From NCBI GenBank assembly GCA_030141605.1, contig JAQGDQ010000650.1, positions 55,457 to 119,456 on the forward strand: 64,000 bases of DNA. Reading direction: 5' to 3'. The notes under the pieces are model-generated. The model had not been told where the DNA came from, searched no databases, and saw only the letters and a program-made list of their open reading frames with translations. A program made the translations under genes and the position numbers. The stretch is from Tubiluchus corallicola. Taxonomy: Eukaryota; Priapulida; Priapulimorpha; Priapulimorphida; Tubiluchidae. Shown here piece by piece: positions 11,422-22,900 of the stretch (the stretch's first letter is position 1; each line of letters begins with the position of its first letter).

Positions 11422-12277
11422 TGTAGGGAGCCGAGTGTACCACTGAGCCAAGTAGACCACTTCCGGTAAAACCGATGCGCTAAAAGTAGTGTCCCTACAT
11501 GGGCAGCCCAAGTAGGACACTAGCCATTTTTGTCGAGAATCGAGAATTATAATGACCATAATAAACCATAAAACGAAAAAGTAACTTTATAATAATGATG
11601 GATGACAATTTACAAAATTAATGTATTTTTTTACACAAGTATCATGAGTATTATTAGCTCCATTAAAATCATCGTAACATTAGACTAAGTATCTAGTGCT
11701 TTTACAAGAGAAACTATGCACACAGTTATTACAGAAATAACTGCAAGTTTAAAAATAAGACAGATGCTGCTAAGCCTTCACAACACGAAAAAGTAATTTT
11801 TAACTTTTTAGGAAAATCAAAGACAATTAGTTTTAATAATATCAACATGTTGGACACTGTTGTATATGGCTCGTGTAGGGCACATAGGCCGCTAGAACGT
11901 TTACTTAGGAGAAAACAATTATTTATACAAGAGGTAGTGTTCTGCCTGTGAAGCGAGGCAAAATAAAATATGATATACCTTAAACAAATGTTGAAATTGC
12001 ATAAAAAGTGGGTTTATTTCACTTCAACAACATTAATATCAAAGCCAAATTTAATATTGTCTGTTCTACCAGCTCAGAATAAAATTCTTTTATTTTCTCA
12101 GATGTATAAAAAATTATTCAACGTGTATTGACGTTTTTAATTATTAATATTACATAAACAAGGACGGTGCCAATACACTTAGCAACTCATTTCGCGACCT
12201 GTCTCTAGTGTCCTACTTGGGCAGCCCAAGTAGACCAATTGGTCTACTTGGCTCAGTGGTCCACTCGGCTCCCTACA
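11422..12277. mobile_element. 856 bp non-autonomous TIR transposon at GCAT 5' end
   Basis: Terminal inverted repeats start TGTAGGGAGCCGAGTG at 11422 and end CACTCGGCTCCCTACA at 12277, and about 38 bp match with one mismatch. After a short unmatched stretch the similarity resumes in a subterminal block (GGGCAGCCCAAGTAGGACAC at about 11501-11520; its reverse complement, with one base change, at 12209-12228). A direct duplication AACGG flanks it at 11417-11421 and 12278-12282. The right TIR contains a palindrome around ACCAATTGGT. No transposase-like frame is present. A 5 bp duplication does not settle the superfamily. The right end lies 17 bases upstream of the GCAT ATG, so the gene's 5'UTR or promoter has been displaced by, or now lies in, this element. 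Confidence 0.85.
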
Positions 12278-12294
12278 AACGGATTTTTTTCAAG

Positions 12295-13605
12295 ATGGCA
12301 GCTTTGTTACGAGTTTCTTGGCGTATAAATGTTTTTCGTGAATGTAAGTGTAAATTCCTAAAATTATCAGAGAATTATATTTTCTCTTACGAATTTCAGC
12401 GTTTCACTTCTACTCAAACAACTGTTCAAAGCATTTTGCAGAAGGAACTGGACGGTATTAGATCGGCTGGTACATGGAAAGGTGAACGGATAATTACCAG
12501 CAAACAAGGCTCTGCAATTACTGTAAAAGGATCGGAAAAAACCGTTTTAAATTTCTGTGCCAATAATTACCTAGGGTTGTCCAGTAATCCAGATGTAGTT
12601 GAAGCTGGTAAAGCGGCGCTTGACAGCCATGGCGCTGGTTTGAGCTCTGTACGCTTTATTTGTGGCACGCAGGATATTCACAAAACCTTAGAGCAAAAAA
12701 TAGCAGAGTTTCATTTTAATCGCGAAGATGCGATTCTTTATCCTAGCTGTTTTGATGCAAATGCTGGTTTATTTGAATGTCTGTTAACTGCAGAAGATGC
12801 AGTTTTGTCAGATGAACTTAACCATGCATCGATTATTGATGGCATCCGCTTATGCAAGGCACAAAAGTTTCGATACAAGCACCGTGACATGGCAGATCTT
12901 GAATCCAAATTGCAAGAATGTCATAATGCCAGAATCAAGCTGATTGCAACAGATGGTGTGTTTAGCATGGATGGCAATGTCGCTCCATTGAGAGAAATCT
13001 GTAATTTGGCCGACAAATACAGTGCGCTCGTTTTTATTGATGAAGCTCATTCGACTGGATTTTTTGGTAAAACGGGACGTGGAACAGAAGAATACTTGGA
13101 AGTAGCGGGTCGCATTGATATCATAAATTCTACTTTAGGAAAAGCGCTAGGTGGTGCTTCAGGTGGATACACAACTGGGCCAAAGCATTTGACTGATTTG
13201 CTGAGAAATAGATCTCGGCCTTACTTGTACTCAAACTCGCTTCCACCTCCTGTAGTAGCCTGTGCGACAAAAGTGTTTGATATTCTCATGGCAAATCATA
13301 AGTTAGCAGACCGTGTCCATAGCAGTACTATGCGGTTTAGAGGTAAAATGAAAGATATTGGATTTCAGCTAGGAGGTGATGAGCATCCCATCTGTCCAGT
13401 AATGCTTGGTGATGCTAAATTAGCTGCACAGTTTGCTGAAAAGATGTTAGAGCGGGGTGTGTACGTTATAGGATTCAGTTACCCCGTTGTACCTAAGGGA
13501 AAAGCAAGAATAAGAGTTCAGATTTCCGCCTCACATACAGATGATCAGATAGATTATGCAGTTGAATGTTTTAAAGCAGTAGGAAAAGAGCTGAGTCTGA
13601 TTTAG
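12295..13605 (+). CDS. GCAT: glycine C-acetyltransferase (2-amino-3-ketobutyrate CoA ligase), mitochondrial
   Basis: The PLP enzyme converts 2-amino-3-ketobutyrate and CoA to glycine and acetyl-CoA, the second step of threonine breakdown after threonine dehydrogenase, in the mitochondrial matrix. The frame gives 436 aa in a single exon; human GCAT is 419. Residues 1-45 are Arg/Lys-rich with few acids, as expected of a mitochondrial presequence. The mature enzyme shows LDGIRSAGTWK, LNFCANNYLGLSS, GAGLSSVRFICGTQ, DELNHASIIDGIRLCK, ATDGVFSMDG, FIDEAHSTGFFG, and the Schiff-base lysine in NSTLGKALGGASGGYTTG (Lys at about residue 283), then GFSYPVVPKGKARIRVQIS. The same frame is open upstream to an ATG at 12208, but those 29 codons lie in the transposon terminal repeat and the flank, so I chose 12295. 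The lack of introns is unusual beside the intron-rich neighbours and could mean a retrocopy. The gene is tail-to-tail with the mesh-like gene. Confidence 0.95.
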   Translation: MAALLRVSWRINVFRECKCKFLKLSENYIFSYEFQRFTSTQTTVQSILQKELDGIRSAGTWKGERIITSKQGSAITVKGSEKTVLNFCANNYLGLSSNPDVVEAGKAALDSHGAGLSSVRFICGTQDIHKTLEQKIAEFHFNREDAILYPSCFDANAGLFECLLTAEDAVLSDELNHASIIDGIRLCKAQKFRYKHRDMADLESKLQECHNARIKLIATDGVFSMDGNVAPLREICNLADKYSALVFIDEAHSTGFFGKTGRGTEEYLEVAGRIDIINSTLGKALGGASGGYTTGPKHLTDLLRNRSRPYLYSNSLPPPVVACATKVFDILMANHKLADRVHSSTMRFRGKMKDIGFQLGGDEHPICPVMLGDAKLAAQFAEKMLERGVYVIGFSYPVVPKGKARIRVQISASHTDDQIDYAVECFKAVGKELSLI

Positions 13606-16600
13606 AGGAAAACCAAATCCTTTTTAAGTTATTATGTTAAAATATGGTTTTACAGAAATAAGCAAAATAATTATACCCATTCTTTACTCCTCCTAAATAC
13701 ATTCAATTGTGGATATGTTCGAGACTTATGGTATGCATTTGTCACTACTTTAAACTTGCTTTATACCAACATGCATCTCCGAAAGTCATGAGCAGGCCTA
13801 GCTGATTCTGTGCTGTTGAGCAGGAATTTTGTGCATTGATATTAAAAAAATTAGTATTGCTGTTTCAAAAAAGGTGTTTTAAAAACAAATTTTGCTTCAT
13901 TGTTATTTTTCTTCTAAGAAAAAAATTCAAGTTCTGCACGGATTTTTGGACTTATATTAAATGACACTTTTTTATTTATTTCTGTCTTAAGTTTTAATTA
14001 CTGAATAGTAGATGGAATTTTTTGTTTTATTTAAATTGTGTTTAAGTTTTCTTTGTTTATGCCGTGATATTAAACATGCATTATATTTATATCAGGTAGC
14101 TTATCTAAAGTTTAACATATCCATATGGATTATTGTCCATATCAAGAGAGCTTGATGTCACATAAACACTGCAGCGACAACAATATTTTATAGCTAACTT
14201 GAGTGTTTAGTGCTTGAATAGTGCACACTTATCTATTATCAGGTGCAAAACTCAAATGTGACTTGGTCTTTCAAATGTTGTGTCGGACCTGGTCAGTTTA
14301 ATATATAATGTAATTCAAATGCTATATTTATGATATTATTCTGTGTACAGTCCCATATATACTTGTTTGAGTGATCAAATGAGTGAGTGATCATACTTGT
14401 TTGAGTGTTCATTTTTTTGGAAAACGTCAGCTATGTTTTAGGAATTATAAAATGTAAAATTTCATATCTTGTTAGACTAATATAATGGATTAAGTTTATT
14501 ACATTTCATTGACAAAGATGAATTAAAGTCTACATGAGTAACATAATTTGTGAGTGATTGTTGTAGTTGATTAATCACATTCCAATTGACAGAACTTCTG
14601 GAAAAACATTTAACGTTAGTTAGTTGTATAGGAACTGTTAGATATCTATATCAAGTGTCACTGTTAAGGTCTACTAGGTTGCTTTTAGAATTTTTGAAAG
14701 TGTTTAAGATTTTTCACTGCATTAAAAATCTAAGTCCAAAGGATTATTTAAAAGAAAAAACGTGCTAAAGAATCTTACGGCGCTGCGGCACATTCAGACT
14801 AGCGAGTTTCCTCTCTGACAGCAAACTCGCAATATGAACTGCTTTGTGAGTTATTGTAGGCAAGTTATTGCAAACTCTGACAGACGCTGTCTAGTGTGAG
14901 CGTCTCCCGAGTTCCTCTCGACACTTTTTGCAGTGCATAAGGAGGTGAGTATCAGCTTGTGTTTACTGTCTAGAGCAACTCACAGCAAGTTTTGCTTTCT
15001 GGCCTGAGCTAGGGAGTTACTTGGCAAGGAAACTCATTAGTCTGTTTGTGGAGAATCTCAGATTTAACAATAGCCAGTTTTTGTAGTTTTACATTGTAGT
15101 TAGTTAAAGTGGAGTGGTGTTAATGTAAAAGTGCACCTGATGAATAGGCACAATTTGGAATGCCAGCAATTGGTTATTATAGACGAGTTTTGTTTTTGTT
15201 GTTGTCAATTTGTTCTTTTTTTCTTGCATCTGATTCTGTTTTTACAATAACTAAGATCCTTTTACATATCTCAACGTTCCAAAAGTATTTATTGCTGTCA
15301 AGTTGCACAAATTTCTTACATTCCAGTTTGTTTTTGTGATCTTTTACAGTTTTGGATTTACAGTTTTACAATTTATAGTTCTAGTCAAGTTTTTTTAATG
15401 TCTGTCAGTTCACTGTTCCATGTATATCATTGTAAACTTCCTGTACTCAAATTGTAGAGAATAGAAAGGCATGATTAAATTTGAACTTCAAAAACCATGT
15501 AAGAATTTTTGAAGCAGTTTAAATTAGCAACAAGGTGTTCAAATAATGTATGTAGGACATTCATGTCTGGTAACGGCCTGGCATAGCAACTTACTATGCA
15601 GTATTGTATAAATCCTTTAATAATGTACGCTTTGATAATGTTCATTGAGTCTATTTTATTCGCTAGCTTTTTTTCAACTTTTTGGTATATTTTATTGTTA
15701 ACTACATTCCGTGTATGTTATGTGGTACCTGATTATTAAAATCAGGGCAAATTGTGCTATGATAAACAAAATTTATTCGCAACTAAAACAGGTTGAGGCA
15801 AATTATATGTTCCAATCATGTTACATGAAAAGAATGGTATTGAGTTAATAAATAAAAATTGATTTGAACTGCTACTTGTTGTAGCATTGTTGTATTGGTA
15901 AGATGGGCAATTTTATCATTCTTTTAAATGAAACAATATTAAGATACAAACATGGACAATTTAATAAAATTTTAATTTATTAAATAATAATCACACTTCG
16001 AAAAATCATTTTTTTCTCTTTGTACAAAACTAAATATTCTACTCATCTATTACTTAATAAAAGAACATGCTTTGGACTGCAAAAATTCGAGTATGCTAAA
16101 TTACAATAAACATGTTAAATCCTATCAAAGATAATAGCTGTGTTGGAAATTTTAGGTATTTTAAATTTTTTGATATTAATTACATCTTTACAACATTATA
16201 ATGCTTAATTTTAATTTAGCTAATCCATTCATAATGTTTTTTAATAATCAGTAACATTAAATTAAACATGAAACAAGTATATTGCTCTACCATGACTCAA
16301 ATAGTTTATTAAAAAATAATAAGTACACTAATTGTAAAATTATACCTGCTATCTTAACTACCATCATATACACAGACCACAGCTCATATTCTTGAAACGT
16401 GCACTGCATTTTCTGCATAAAATGTTACTTTCAGTTAACTTACCAAAAAACTTATGTTTCTGACATAGATTGACACGATGGAATTAAAAAATTGCAAACT
16501 AGACCGAGGGCACCAGATTTGCCAATCACTGCTCAAGTTAAAACCAACTATTTCAACTGAGTTCTATTTCAACTGATCTACTTGGGATTGTGTTTAGTAT

Positions 16601-16932
16601 ATGGCTCACAGAAAATATCTGGCAAAAGATTAATAAAAGAAATCATGTAGTTGAAGGAAACTGCTGATGTTGCAGTAAATTTATTATTTGAGAGTCTGTT
16701 TAGATAACTACTGTATTTATGTGACAAGTTCTATGGGTACTTTCTAAAATGCTATATAGAAAAAAACAAAACAGCTGCTACAAATTTTAATCAGACACAG
16801 ATGAAGAAACCCCAACAAACTGACTAATAAAAAGCAGAGAACAAACAAATACTCTTCTAAACTTTTTGGATAAATCTATTAGTAGACACACACTTGCTGC
16901 TGTAAAGTCCCTACCATGGATGTTACTCCTGC
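13606..16932. other. convergent intergenic region between GCAT and the mesh-like gene
   Basis: Holds the 3'UTRs of both genes. Candidate signals are ATTAAA at 13956-13961 and AATAAA near 15847-15856 for GCAT. A segment at about 14768-15060 is less AT-rich and repeats ACTCGC/GCGAGTTT words; it may be a decayed repeat. No further genes are visible. Confidence 0.45.
16680..16685 (-). terminator. candidate poly(A) signal of the mesh-like gene
   Basis: TTTATT on the plus strand reads AATAAA on the minus strand, about 250 bases past the stop codon of the mesh-like gene. This is inferred from position only. Confidence 0.3.
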
Positions 16933-19900
16933 TTAAACCACTGACTCTGACTTGTCCACAGAGTCAAATTCACTCTTAGTTGTGGACTCAACTGAACCTG
17001 AAAATAATATATCTGTGGAATACACTGTCCGAAAATCTTAATAAGGTAATATGTTGAATGTATAAATTTTCACCAAGCACCCACAATTTACAAGTAGCTA
17101 TTCATTTGTCCACTCTTCAAGCAAATACTGAACATAAATTTGTAGAAACATAAAACACTTTCCAGCTGATCGTTTTAGCAGATATTTAGCATGATACTCT
17201 AGGAAGCCTTGTTTAGTTTCATTCAGTACACTGATTTAACTGCCTACTTGGTTGAAAACAATATTTAAAGCCGAACCACAACTAGGCCAAACATGAAAAA
17301 TTGATACTGACCTTTATTACTTGTATCTACTATAGGCAAGTCAATATCAGGTGGAATAGTTTTCTCAGGAAGAACAGAAACCTTTTCAGCAGCTCTTCTG
17401 TCATATCTCACCTCCTCCGGAGGAGGGTAGCTGTATGATGGCCTGTAAATAAGTCATCAATTTAGTTAAAATCAACTACAGAAATCATTACACTTAGCGT
17501 CAAAATGTTAGTAACAATTCACTGCTACGACAACAATAATCAAGTAATGCACATAGAATAGCTGATCTATCTAAGAACTAAAAATTAATATAAGCTGTGC
17601 AACAATGATTAAAAAATAGTGGCTTCTCAACATAGAACGGAATTTTAGTAAAAGTGGCATGCATAATTTTAGGAAAAAATAATCACATAGCTTCCTATGA
17701 ATCCTTAAAACACGAATGGCAATTTTCATTGAAATAATAATTATTTGAATTGAACTGAGTATGACAATTACCATCTAATTGAATAATAATTTTCAAAACA
17801 CTTCGAAGTTTGCAAATATGAGTATTGAGGCAGGACGCCTGCTACTGGCAGGCAAATGAATCAATGCCACACTCATCTATCAACTATCTTCTCTGCCCCA
17901 GGAATTATTTTGAACTGGTCCTTGTAGCTGCTAGTTTACTGTCATTCATGTTTTGTGCAGAGGTATCTCTTACTACCACTCACAGTCATTAGTCAGAAAA
18001 TGAACTGCATTGGAGAAACATACCTTTATTTTTTCTGTCATTTGATAGTTGATCAGACGATCTGCAAGTTTACGATTTCGTATTTGTTTTGTTTGCTTCT
18101 CACAATGTGAATTTTTGTAGTTTTTATTCACAATATTTGTATTAAGGTGGATTGCTGCATCAACGTTTTATTGTCGAGATGTACAGATAAGCAAATGTTT
18201 GTATTTGAAGAAAAGCCATGTCTCTGCTTAAGTGAATGCTGGCTATTATTTTCATTTTAAGAATTCGTTTTCCTCACAATCAATTTAAAAAAAAATCACG
18301 TAATAAAGTAGCACAATTTTCTATGCACCGATATATTCATAATTGTAGATAAGCAACTGTAATGGCTATGGCTATGAGCATCAACATCAGACCTGATGAT
18401 GCTACAATTTCTTGAATGAAATTCATAGGACATGACGAAATCTTATGAACTATTTCTCTGTTTTCATTATAAAAATGTGGGCTTCTTTATTAAAAGGAGT
18501 GGCTTTCACATATTGCACATTTTCCATTGAGATTCTTATACAGCTTTGTTGCGATGCTCAAACACATTGTACTTGATCCAATACTGACATAAAATAATTA
18601 TCACAGTTGTTAGCATTCTCTTATATACTTACAAGTCATGTACATAATGATCGTGTTTATCTGCTCGACCTCTCCAGTAGAAGATGTAGAAGAAGCCTAC
18701 AATGACAATGATAGCAGGCACCATGACACCAAATGAGATGGCAATCTTGTTTCCGATCTCTGTCAGTCTACGATCCTTGTGACCTGTAATAATAATAACA
18801 AAATTATGAAAATTCTACACATCATGGCATGCTTCACAGTTTCATTGTTTTTGAAACAGATGCCACTCTGACTCAAACAAAAATGAATTTGCATTAACCT
18901 TTTTAGTCTTAATATAAACATAATATGAGCTAGTCTGAACAATTTTTAATTCTAATCGCTTGATACACACAAAGAGCTCTTATGATCGACATAGCTGCTG
19001 AAAAAATACCAGCACTTTGCTATTAGGTTGTTAAACTGAAGAGTGGGAAGTTAGTTCAGCAAATGTTCTAGCACAAGAACAGCTCTTTTGTGAAAATGTC
19101 AAACAAGTTTTTTAACTCCAAGAGAATATTGCAATGCTTACTTCTACAAAGAACTGATATGCCATCAGACCACTGTCCATTCTCCATACATCGTCTTTCC
19201 TCTGTGCCCCAAAACTCGTAACCGGGAAGACAGTTGAAACGAACCACTGAACCAGACTGATAATTGTAGTAATGTTTCTCTCCATTGTATGGGGTCGGTA
19301 GAGCTTGACACGAGACAACTGTAAATAAGATAAGTCAATATATACATATATATATATTTAAATATATCCTAATAATGTACACCTAAAAATTTACCGAGAA
19401 TCAACTAAAAATAATTAAGGTGCACACAGTTGTTGGACTAATAGACTAAACTTTTCAAATACATCGTCCACAAGATAATCCCAGAAGTGTTTGTAAGACA
19501 TGTGACAATTTCTCACACTACATATTGCGATAGTTTGGCTGAAAATTTGATACAGGAAAAGTGATCAGTAACAGAAAACCAAATTTGAGTCCTTTGAAAG
19601 GGTTTAAACTGTGTTTTTAAACATAATTACTTAACTAAGCAAAATGAGTAGCTGAGTACCTCTTTTCAGCCCTGTGCGTAACATGGTTTCATATGATTCC
19701 TGTATTGTTCTTGTCCCAGCAGCCAATAACCTATTTCCGGAAGTGATGTAATCATACTGACAAAATTCATTGTCTCCACATGTTGCCAGGACGTTGTACA
19801 TATCAAATGAAGCATTGGGATGAATTTCAGGAAGCTAAGCAGAAAGCATACAACTTGGTAAAACTCAAGTTAAAAGTTCAGAAATTCAAGAACATTCAAG

Positions 19901-22900
19901 CTAATCACAAGAACTAGTTCAGCCACTAAACTGCTAAAGGAAGTACAGGTGCTCAGTTCAGTCAGCTGTTATAAGTGTATACTACCAGGTCAAACAACTT
20001 TCTCACTTTTGTGAAAATTGCTTGCTATTTATTAATGGCTAGCGACCAACTGCTTTGTGTATTAATAACTGTTGTACAATGGTAAAATGTTCTGAACATG
20101 TGGCATTTGCTGCATTTCATAAGATTATGTATACTTTCTCATTGTTTATAATTTGAGAACCAATGATTTTGCAACTGAAGGACACCAGCCTACAATGAGT
20201 AAAACACTTTACAGGAACTCGAAAATGCAACTAGAGCTACAAAACTAAAAATAAGGAAGAAAGCAAGAGAGCACTTGCTATTGATTCACCAGTTCTCTTA
20301 TCATGTCCTATGACCAAAAACAAACTACTAATCTAATTACAATTGTCGTTTGGTAATGTAACATTCAACATAAACAAGAACGCAAAGCCCTACTTTTTCA
20401 AAAAATGGCTCGAATCCCTCTTCCATATAATACAAGGTACTCTTTCCTGGTTTATATGTAAACATTGTTGTTCCTTCAATGCGCCCTGAAACCAACACTC
20501 ACTATAATTATTCAAATAAAAACAATGACAATGATAACTTGCACTAATCACTAGTGCCAAAAATAACAAAAGACAAGAAAACCAAAAAATATTAAATCCT
20601 TGCTTGCTTATGGTGGTGGAAGGTGATAACTTGGCGTGAGCAAACACTACTCGAAATCAAATTCGAATTGAATTTTTGGCTGTCAAAGTCGAATTGTATC
20701 AAGTTTCAAAATTTCAAATCTGAATCGAATTCAGTATTAAAGATATTCAAATAAATTTCGAATCAGTAATATAAATACTAATGTCCACAAAAAACTGGAA
20801 TTAGTTGTGAGATAATGAATACTGTGAATGTAGCATATGGCCACTAATTTACCACTAAGACTATAATGATTTGGTTTGCATAGCTAAAATTAAGAATCAC
20901 AGAAAAAATAATTTAACACACATAGAAATCTAGTGTCTACTTGAATCTACTTTTACTTACTGTACAAGTGATATGTTGGTTGTTTTGCACATTTCAAAAA
21001 CTTGTATGTTTTATTGCAGGTCTTGCAAGTTGCTTCTGATGACTCGTTAAACTTGAATTAAGTATGACCAATAAGTATTTGCTTCTGCAAACCATCTTAA
21101 CAAGGCTTAATATTTTGTTGAGGTTTAGCATATGAATATTTTCTAAATTGCAATTGTATGACAACAATACTGACTAAATAATTGCCACTCTCAGTCTCAC
21201 CACTTATTTTCGTTTTACAGCAGCTTGCAAAGATTGCGCATATAGCTTTTGTTCTACGGTAAAAACTCGTAATAATTTGTTAAAAAACAGTGTGCAACAA
21301 TCCCAGCCAAATTGTTCTTATATTACACAATTTTTCAATTTTTTAGTGACAAAGAATGAAGTAATTGGGGCTTTCAATTATTCCAATATTCGAATCGAAC
21401 ACCAACAAAAAACTCGCATGAAAAGTTCGATGCTCATATCCAGAGATAACAAAAGATCTTCAAGATTAATAAGGTCATGAATGCTATAATTGCCCCAGTG
21501 CTAGCATTACTATATCCCAAGCTTAGCTGACTTACCTTCAGTTGTCTTGGAGTAATAATGTGAAATTTTGGTGCATTTTATCCAATCCTAATAACTCTAA
21601 AGTCAAATTCAAAATCAAGTGCCCATAGGAGACTCTCATGCAACAGCAGTATTCCCTACGTGCCAAGTTTCATTAGCTTCAGCTTAAAGGAGATATAACG
21701 GAAAATATTCTGCTAGAAAAAATCCTGTACCAAATATAGGACTACTACCTTCAAAGGCAAAATGAAGGTTAGTATTTATTCGTGATCCTTCCCCTCGCTA
21801 GTACTAGCTATGTGTCAAGTCATTACCTAGGTCTCCACTAGATTTCTAAAGCCGCTTTCGTTTGCCGAGGGATAATAATTCATACATTACATTGTTAACT
21901 TACAAGTTTCTCCAAACTCGTAGAAAATATCGCGGTCTGTGTCAGGACGTACTAACTGGCCCTGGCTGGTCCTAAAATCGTTATCAGGGTCATCATCCCA
22001 TGTCCCCAGTAAACCGCGTGTATAATGCTGAAAACCAAAATAGTTACTGCATCAAATCAAAGATTTCTTTGGTACCATAGTTTTTGGCAAAAGAAAATAT
22101 TGAAAGCATCACAGTGGCATTATCTCTCGACTACAGCTAACTATAGTATAAAATTTATCTCAAGTCAGAACTAAACATGCAAACTGTAAGGTCGAAACAA
22201 ATGAATCATTATTTAAATTGTAAATAGATCATACAACAACCTGTAAGATTAAAACAAGGTGGATTATTATTTATTAGGTGGTACATCACAGGGTAAACTC
22301 GAAACATGGAGGATTATTATATATTAACTGATTCCATATAATATACTTCAATTACTAGACCTCTTTATATTCCACTACTTTGTAAGACAATTCCAATGAA
22401 AAATTTTAAATGTAATGCATTTTATATTTACCTATTGGCAACCGATACTGCTTTTTTGCGAAGGAAAAGACAAGAAAATAAAAATTAGGACCAATACCAA
22501 AGTGGAAAATGTGGTTATAAGTTATCCATGAGGATGTTTCTATACCTTAAACTCTAGCGGTAGAAACATGGTAACTGTTAGTGATCCATGATTTTCTTGA
22601 ACATGGAATCCACCACCCGATGCAAATTGCACCATCACCTCCGACTGATTTAAGTTAACATATGGGTTGAACACGGTAACACCTACAAATAAAAATGATT
22701 TCTACAATTTGTTTGCTATTGCAATATTGTGCAAAATTTATATATGCACAGAGATTCGCAAGTAAAGTTTATAAAAAATCTTCTTGGCTTGTAAGTGTGT
22801 AAAATGTCCAAAAGGAATATTAATAACTATTGTTAATAATAGGTAACGTTCTTGCTAAATTGGTAATGTAAAATCGAGGCATAACTACCTTTATAAACCT

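Noticed and set aside
12208-12294. ATG at 12208 as the native GCAT start
   Set aside because: The 29 codons are translated from the transposon terminal repeat and flank; the ATG at 12295 gives a normal-length enzyme with a presequence.
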